A DNA stretch of 10,327 nucleotides from a bacterium. GTDB lineage: Bacteria; Oederibacteriota; Muellerivitia; Muellerivitales; Muellerivitaceae. This document shows, one piece after another, positions 6,081 to 10,327 of this stretch (position 1 is its first letter; every line of letters begins with the position of its first letter). The position numbers and the translations under genes were made by a program. The stretch spans positions 1 to 10,327 of the forward strand of contig JAICXI010000024.1 in assembly GCA_025980505.1 (NCBI GenBank). The letters are read 5' to 3'. The notes below the pieces were generated by a model, which was given only the letters and a program-made list of their open reading frames with translations, made no database searches and was not told the DNA's origin.

Positions 6081-8033
6081 ATGAATCGCGCCGTCCGTCT
6101 TTTCCTACCGCTCTTCGCCGCCGTCCTTTCGGCCGGGTTGTTGCCGGTGCGGGCCGGTGAAATCTCCGACCGGTCCCCCCGTTTCCTGGTCCACCTTTTG
6201 GACTACCTGGCCGCGGATTACGCGGGCGCGGTCAAGGACGGGAAGGTGCTGAGCGCTTCCGAATACAAGGAACAAGTGGAGTTCTCCGGCATGGCGCTGG
6301 AGCTCAGCAGGACCCTGCCCCAGTTGAAGAAGTCCCCCGAGGTCCAAGCCATGGTTTCCCGGCTCCAAGGGCTCATCGCCCAAAAAGCCGGACCCGCCCA
6401 GGTTTCCCTTTTGGCCCGGCAAACCGAGCAAAAGGTGATCGCCCAAAGCGGCCTTTCCGTGGCTCCCTCCCTTTGGCCCAACCTGCGCAACGGCCGGGCC
6501 TTGTTCCAAAAGAGCTGCGCCCTTTGCCACGGCATGGAAGGCCGCGGCAACGGCCCCTCGGCCAAGACCTTGAGCACCCGACCCGCCGATTTCATGGACG
6601 ACAAAGCCATGTCTCAAATGTCCCCCTTCAAAGCCTTCAACACCGTCCGGCTGGGGGTCCCGGGCACCGCCATGGCGTCCTTTCCTTCTTTTTCCGACAA
6701 GGAGGCGTGGGACCTGGCCTTTTACGTCGTCTCCTTGCGTTACCAATCCGGCGTGACCCTCTCCACCGCCGATTTCGAGAAACTCCAAAAGTCCCTGGGT
6801 TTCTCCGGCCCCGAACTGCTGCAAAGGGTGGCTTCCCTCAACGACCGCGACCTTTCGGCGTCCCTTCCCGGTTCGGCGTTGGAAAAGAAAGGAACGTTGG
6901 GGGCCCTCCGCCTCCACACCCTGGAGCAATCCGAGCAGGCCCTTTTGGATTTCGCGCGCTCCACCCTGGAACAATCCCTGGCCGACTACCGCGCCGGCCG
7001 CGAATCCCAGGCCCACGACGGGGCCCTGAAGGCCTACGTGGAAGGCGTGGAGCCCGCCGAACCCAAGCTTCGGGCCAGCGACTTGAAGGCCACTTCCAAC
7101 CTGGAGGAGGCCATGGGCCTGGTGCGAAACGACATGGCCTCTGGCAAGCCCCTGGACCAGGTGGCCGCCTCGGGACAAAAGGCCCTGGCTTGCCTTCAAA
7201 AGGCCATGGAACTTTTGGGACGGCAGGTCTCCTCCCCCTGGCTCACCTTCGTGCTGGCCTTCGGCATTTTCCTAAGGGAAGGGTTCGAGGCTTCGCTGCT
7301 CATCGTGGCCCTTTTGGGCGTCCTGAAGGCCACCGGCGCCGTGCGCGCCGCCGTTTCGGTGCACGCCGGATGGCTATCGGCCTTGGCGCTGGGCGTGGCC
7401 GCCTGGTTCCTTTCCGGCTGGCTCATGATCTTGAGCGGCGCGGGACGCGAGCTGCTGGAAGCCGTCACGGGCGCCCTGACCATCCTGGTGCTTTTGTACC
7501 TCGGCTTCTGGCTGCACAGCCGCACCGAAATCCACCGCTGGAAAACCTTTATTGAAGGCCGCATCCAGGCCGCCCTCAAGGGCAGCAACCTCCTGGAACT
7601 CTTCGCCATCGCCTTTATGGCGGCCTTTCGCGAGGCCTTTGAAACCGTTCTTTTCTTGCGCGCCATCTGGCTGGGGGGCGGGGCCGACAGTAAGGCGGCC
7701 CTTTTGGCCGGGGTGCTTTCGGCCTTGGCCTTGATCCTTTGGATGAGCTGGCTGCTGTTAAGGTTCAGCACGCGCCTGCCGTTGAAAAGCCTTTTTACCC
7801 TTTCCTCGATCATCATGGTGGTGCTGGCGGTCATGCTGGCCGGCCAGTCGGTCCATTCCTTCCAGGAGGTCGACTACCTGGCCATCCATCCCTTTCCCTT
7901 GAACCTGCACTTTGACTGGTTCGGCCTTTATCCCACCTGGGAAACCCTGGCCGGGCAAGGGGCGGTCCTGGCCTTGAGCCTTTTCCTCTGGATTTACGGC
8001 AAAAAGCCTCCCCAACCACGGCAGCCCCGATAA
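6081..8033 (+). CDS. Cytochrome c/FTR1-family iron permease
   Basis: This 650-residue inner-membrane protein probably imports ferric iron, coupling oxidation by its own periplasmic heme domain to permeation. Residues 1-26 are a signal peptide (MNRAVRLFLPLFAAVLSAGL, then an A-G-E junction). A single-heme cytochrome c domain covers about 135-235, with C146-A-L-C149-H150 and likely axial Met M198 (GVPGTAMASF). A helical linker follows to about 385. The C-terminal FTR1 domain has about seven membrane segments and two iron-binding REXXE motifs, R399-EGFE and R517-EAFE, as in yeast Ftr1 and bacterial EfeU. ATG 6081 is chosen over upstream starts because it begins the signal peptide, has AAGGAAGGGG (6064-6073) before it, and lies downstream of the inferred transcription start. 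Yeast Ftr1 uses a separate multicopper oxidase; the fused cytochrome suggests heme does that step here (inference). A ferrous-iron substrate is an alternative. Confidence 0.92.
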   Translation: MNRAVRLFLPLFAAVLSAGLLPVRAGEISDRSPRFLVHLLDYLAADYAGAVKDGKVLSASEYKEQVEFSGMALELSRTLPQLKKSPEVQAMVSRLQGLIAQKAGPAQVSLLARQTEQKVIAQSGLSVAPSLWPNLRNGRALFQKSCALCHGMEGRGNGPSAKTLSTRPADFMDDKAMSQMSPFKAFNTVRLGVPGTAMASFPSFSDKEAWDLAFYVVSLRYQSGVTLSTADFEKLQKSLGFSGPELLQRVASLNDRDLSASLPGSALEKKGTLGALRLHTLEQSEQALLDFARSTLEQSLADYRAGRESQAHDGALKAYVEGVEPAEPKLRASDLKATSNLEEAMGLVRNDMASGKPLDQVAASGQKALACLQKAMELLGRQVSSPWLTFVLAFGIFLREGFEASLLIVALLGVLKATGAVRAAVSVHAGWLSALALGVAAWFLSGWLMILSGAGRELLEAVTGALTILVLLYLGFWLHSRTEIHRWKTFIEGRIQAALKGSNLLELFAIAFMAAFREAFETVLFLRAIWLGGGADSKAALLAGVLSALALILWMSWLLLRFSTRLPLKSLFTLSSIIMVVLAVMLAGQSVHSFQEVDYLAIHPFPLNLHFDWFGLYPTWETLAGQGAVLALSLFLWIYGKKPPQPRQPR

Positions 8034-8124
8034 CCCCCCTCATTCCGGCCGGCGCCCTTATTGCCCTCTTCCGGGGATTTTCCTAGGTTAAAGGAAAAAG
8101 GGAACCACCGGGAGGAGGCACTTC

Positions 8125-8319
8125 ATGCCGGCCCCTACCAAAAATCCAAACAACATATTCCTCACCAACTACCAATACGATGCGGTCAACGAACAAACCG
8201 AATTGTTGTGGCGGTGTTCCAAGTGCGGTGAGTTGGTTCATCGGAATGAAGGCTTGCCGGAGGCCTGCCCCTCTTGCGGGGCTTCGCGCCGGGAATTCGC
8301 CCTGGTGGAGGAAGATTAA
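8125..8319 (+). CDS. Small rubredoxin-like protein with two CXXC knuckles
   Basis: This 64-residue cytoplasmic protein has W29-R-C31-x-x-C34-G and C48-P-x-C51-G separated by 13 residues, ending in an acidic tail. The pattern matches the rubredoxin-like domain at the C-terminus of rubrerythrins, which holds one Fe(Cys)4 site, but no rubrerythrin di-iron domain is attached. The first 28 residues are polar and match nothing I know. It could carry single electrons to an oxygen- or peroxide-handling partner, or be a zinc ribbon. GGAGGAGG at 8111-8118, six bases before ATG 8125, is a near-perfect ribosome-binding site and makes this very likely a real gene. It lies 91 bp after the iron permease. 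A weak TTGCCC (8061-8066), 17 bases, TAGGTT (8084-8089) pair could be its own promoter. Confidence 0.75.
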   Translation: MPAPTKNPNNIFLTNYQYDAVNEQTELLWRCSKCGELVHRNEGLPEACPSCGASRREFALVEED

Positions 8320-8348
8320 ACCCGCCAAGGAAGAAAGGCTTTGCGGTT

Positions 8349-8395
8349 AGCGGATGGCGCTTGGCGCCCGAAACCGGAACGAAACGCCGTCCGCT
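8349..8395. terminator. Stem-loop between convergent genes, candidate bidirectional terminator
   Basis: An 11-bp stem with one G-T wobble (8349-8359 with 8385-8395) lies between the convergent stops at 8319 and 8422. A nested alternative hairpin GGCGC-TTG-GCGCC sits at 8356-8368. Plus-strand T-rich sequence (CTTTTAATTT) comes about 20 bases after the stem rather than next to it, so a standard intrinsic terminator is only partly supported; position is the main argument. Confidence 0.35.
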
Positions 8396-8421
8396 GGCTG
8401 CCGAAGGCCGGAGGGCTGCTT

Positions 8422-10215
8422 TTAATTTGAAACGGATCGGATTTTCTTAAGAAGGTCGTCCGCGGACACAAACCCCACCACCCGGAGGTCCTTTTTCTCC
8501 CGCCCGTCCGGCCCCACGAAAAGCAGGGTGGGCACGCCCATGATGCCGTAGTTTTTCTTGAGGTCCTCCACCGGGCCCGAAGTGTATTGAGTGAGGTCCG
8601 CCTTCAACAGGACCCAGCCTTGGAAAGCCCGGTGGATCTCGGGGTTGGAAAAGGTTTTGACCTCTAATTCCTTGCAAGGCAGGCACCAACTGGCGGAAAA
8701 GTCGATAAAAACGGGCCGGTGGTCCTTCCGGGCCAGGCTTACGGCCGCGGGGTCGTAATTGGAAAAAGGCAGTTCCACGGGTTGGGGCCAGGCGGAATAA
8801 ACCAAAAACCCCAGGACCGCCAGGCAAAGGCCGAAAACGTGCTGGAAGGTTTTAAAGGCGGTGGTGACCCCCTTGCCTGAAAAGACCCAGCCCAATAACA
8901 AACCGCAGGCCTCCAGGTAAAGGGGCACGGCCGCACGGCTGAAATCCCTTGGGAGCAGCGGGTTCAAAAAATAAAGGGGCATTCCCAGCAGGATCAACCC
9001 GAATATTTTTTTCACCCATACCATCCACATTCCGGACTTGGGCAGCCGCTGGATTTCGTTGGAAAAAAAGCCCAGCCAGATGTAGGGAAAACCCAGGCCC
9101 AGGGAAAGCGTGAAGAACATGATGAAGCCCAGGAAGGGGTCGGCCTTGGCCGCCACAAAGGTCAGCAAGCCGATGGAAAAGGGGTCCACGCAAGGCGCGG
9201 CCACGATGCCGAAAACCAGGCCCATGCCCAGCGCCCCCAGGAAGCCCTGGGTCTGGCTGGAGGCGATCCGGTTCAAAAGCCAGGCCGGCGCCTGGATCTC
9301 GTAAAAGCCGAACATGGAAAAAGAAAGGGCCGCGAGAAGCAGCGAGATGCCGAGGAGCACCCAGGGGGACTGGAGGGTGGACCCCAGTATCTTGCCGGTC
9401 AAGGCCGCGGTCACCCCGAGCGAGGAATAAGTGATGGAAATCCCCACCACATAGGCCACGGCCCGGCCCAAAAGCACGCCCGCCTTTTCGGCCTTCTGGT
9501 TCCCAAAATAGGAAACCGTCAGGGGGATCATGGGGTAGACACAGGGCGTCAGGTTGAGCGCCAAGCCGCCGATGAAGATCAAAACGAAAGTGAGAAGCAC
9601 GCCGTGGGTTTTCAGGTACCTGGCGATGATGTTTTCCGGGCCGGCTTCCCCGGCCTGGGAAACCGGCGCCTTTTGGAAAAGCGCGGCATTCACGGGCGCG
9701 ACCGGTTCCTCAAGCCCCGCCACTTCAATGGGGACGGAAAAAGACACGGTGGCCGGGGCCAGGCAGACGTGGTTGTTGCAAGCCTGGACCCTCAACCGGA
9801 AAGGGATCGACCGTTTGCCTTTCGCGGCGTCATCGGCCAATTGCAGGTCGGCGTAAAGGACTACCGTCCCCTCATAAACGGGGAAGGCCTGGGCAACGCC
9901 GCCCAGGGCCTTGGGAACGCCCGGGGGGTAGCGGGGAGACCCGGAGAGGGTGGCGGACGATCCCGGCGCCAGTGAAAGTTCCGCGGGGATGAAGAAGGGA
10001 GGCAAACCCTCATGGGCGTTGACGTGCCAGCCCGCCCTCACCTTGAGCCGGACAGCCACCGTCAACAGCGCTCCGGGATGAAGGGGCGAAAGCGAGGGGA
10101 AACCCTCCGCGGCCACCACTTCCCCGCTGTCGGCCGGCAGGGCGCCTGCCGGCGCGGGAAGGGGGGAAGCCGTTACGCCCCAAAAAAGGACGGCCAGCAT
10201 GGGGAAGATTTTCAT
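8422..10215 (-). CDS. dsbD: Thiol:disulfide interchange protein DsbD (protein-disulfide reductase)
   Basis: This 597-residue inner-membrane protein moves electrons from cytoplasmic thioredoxin to periplasmic thiol proteins. Residues 1-27 are a signal peptide. Residues about 28-170 are the alpha domain with its cysteine pair C146-x4-C151 (QACNNHVCLAP; E. coli DsbD has five residues between). A membrane beta domain of about eight helices follows, with its two reactive cysteines C225 (LNLTPCVYPMIP) and C342 (VAAPCVDP). The C-terminal gamma thioredoxin domain (about 485-597) has W510-C511-L-P-C514-K. All six expected redox cysteines are present and the length is usual. ATG 10215 begins the signal peptide; a GGAG lies 11 bases upstream. 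It converges on the rubredoxin-like gene. In known systems DsbD feeds the DsbC/DsbG and cytochrome c maturation routes, so it could serve the heme domain of the nearby permease (inference). Confidence 0.95.
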   Translation of the reverse strand: MKIFPMLAVLFWGVTASPLPAPAGALPADSGEVVAAEGFPSLSPLHPGALLTVAVRLKVRAGWHVNAHEGLPPFFIPAELSLAPGSSATLSGSPRYPPGVPKALGGVAQAFPVYEGTVVLYADLQLADDAAKGKRSIPFRLRVQACNNHVCLAPATVSFSVPIEVAGLEEPVAPVNAALFQKAPVSQAGEAGPENIIARYLKTHGVLLTFVLIFIGGLALNLTPCVYPMIPLTVSYFGNQKAEKAGVLLGRAVAYVVGISITYSSLGVTAALTGKILGSTLQSPWVLLGISLLLAALSFSMFGFYEIQAPAWLLNRIASSQTQGFLGALGMGLVFGIVAAPCVDPFSIGLLTFVAAKADPFLGFIMFFTLSLGLGFPYIWLGFFSNEIQRLPKSGMWMVWVKKIFGLILLGMPLYFLNPLLPRDFSRAAVPLYLEACGLLLGWVFSGKGVTTAFKTFQHVFGLCLAVLGFLVYSAWPQPVELPFSNYDPAAVSLARKDHRPVFIDFSASWCLPCKELEVKTFSNPEIHRAFQGWVLLKADLTQYTSGPVEDLKKNYGIMGVPTLLFVGPDGREKKDLRVVGFVSADDLLKKIRSVSN

Positions 10216-10266
10216 GACGTCTAATACTCCACTTTTTGAAAGAAGGTTACTGGACGGAGGCCGAGA

Positions 10267-10306
10267 TCACCTCCATCCCTTCCCTCTCCCTTAAGGGGAG
10301 GAGGAG
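10267..10306. repeat. Fragment resembling a common dispersed intergenic repeat
   Basis: The stretch TCACCTCCATCCC followed by TTCCCTCTCCCTTAAGGGGA has the pyrimidine-rich-then-AAGGGGAG pattern I recall from intergenic repeats ('ccctctccctcaaggggagaggg') in many bacterial genomes. It can fold around CTCCC-TTAAGG-GGAG. It lies between dsbD and whatever is beyond the right edge. A minus-strand open frame crosses it (10247-10327) but is better explained as repeat than as a gene end. Confidence 0.4.
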
Positions 10307-10327
10307 TTGTTTTGTCTTGTCCGTCGA

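Noticed and set aside
10247..10327. Possible C-terminal end of a minus-strand gene upstream of dsbD (26 residues ending at TAA 10249-10247)
   Set aside because: The frame crosses the repeat-like sequence, matches no family I know, and is too short to support without sequence beyond the edge.

Overview
The window is a GC-rich stretch of bacterial chromosome with seven complete protein genes and one gene start cut by the left edge. Secreted proteins with signal peptides, a periplasmic c-type cytochrome domain and a three-domain DsbD point to a diderm (Gram-negative-type) bacterium that makes cytochromes. No gene identifies the phylum. Shine-Dalgarno sites are clear, and one start appears to be GTG. 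There is no rRNA, tRNA, CRISPR array, prophage or transposase.

Layout. On the minus strand at the left are the start of a phosphohexomutase gene (1-60), a long non-coding stretch (61-849) holding a folded inverted-repeat element, and an 833-residue sugar-nucleotide gene (850-3351). The latter is a mannose-1-phosphate guanylyltransferase fused to a phosphomannomutase-like domain. A divergent intergenic region (3352-3706) separates it from the plus-strand block: an Mrp-type Fe-S carrier ATPase (3707-5065), a small GlsB/YeaQ-type membrane protein (5162-5407), an exported coiled-coil protein (5484-5873), a cytochrome c/FTR1 iron permease (6081-8033) and a 64-residue rubredoxin-like protein (8125-8319). 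A minus-strand dsbD (8422-10215) converges on this block. The right edge carries a fragment that looks like a dispersed intergenic repeat.

How the genes fit together. The left part serves activated-sugar (probably GDP-mannose-type) synthesis for surface polysaccharide. The right part has an iron and redox flavour: Fe-S cluster delivery, iron import under a likely Fur operator placed between the -35 and -10 of its promoter, a small Fe(Cys)4 or Zn(Cys)4 protein, and DsbD, which in known systems supplies periplasmic reductant for disulfide repair and cytochrome c maturation. These are mostly separate transcription units, so the functional link is inference.

Most notable: the mutase half of the sugar enzyme has lost all four catalytic loops of its superfamily; the Mrp protein has the DUF59-Mrp-DUF971 order of plant HCF101; the iron permease has a well-placed Fur box; and there is a 159-bp hairpin-rich inverted repeat. 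I saw no clear sign of a wholly new multi-gene system.
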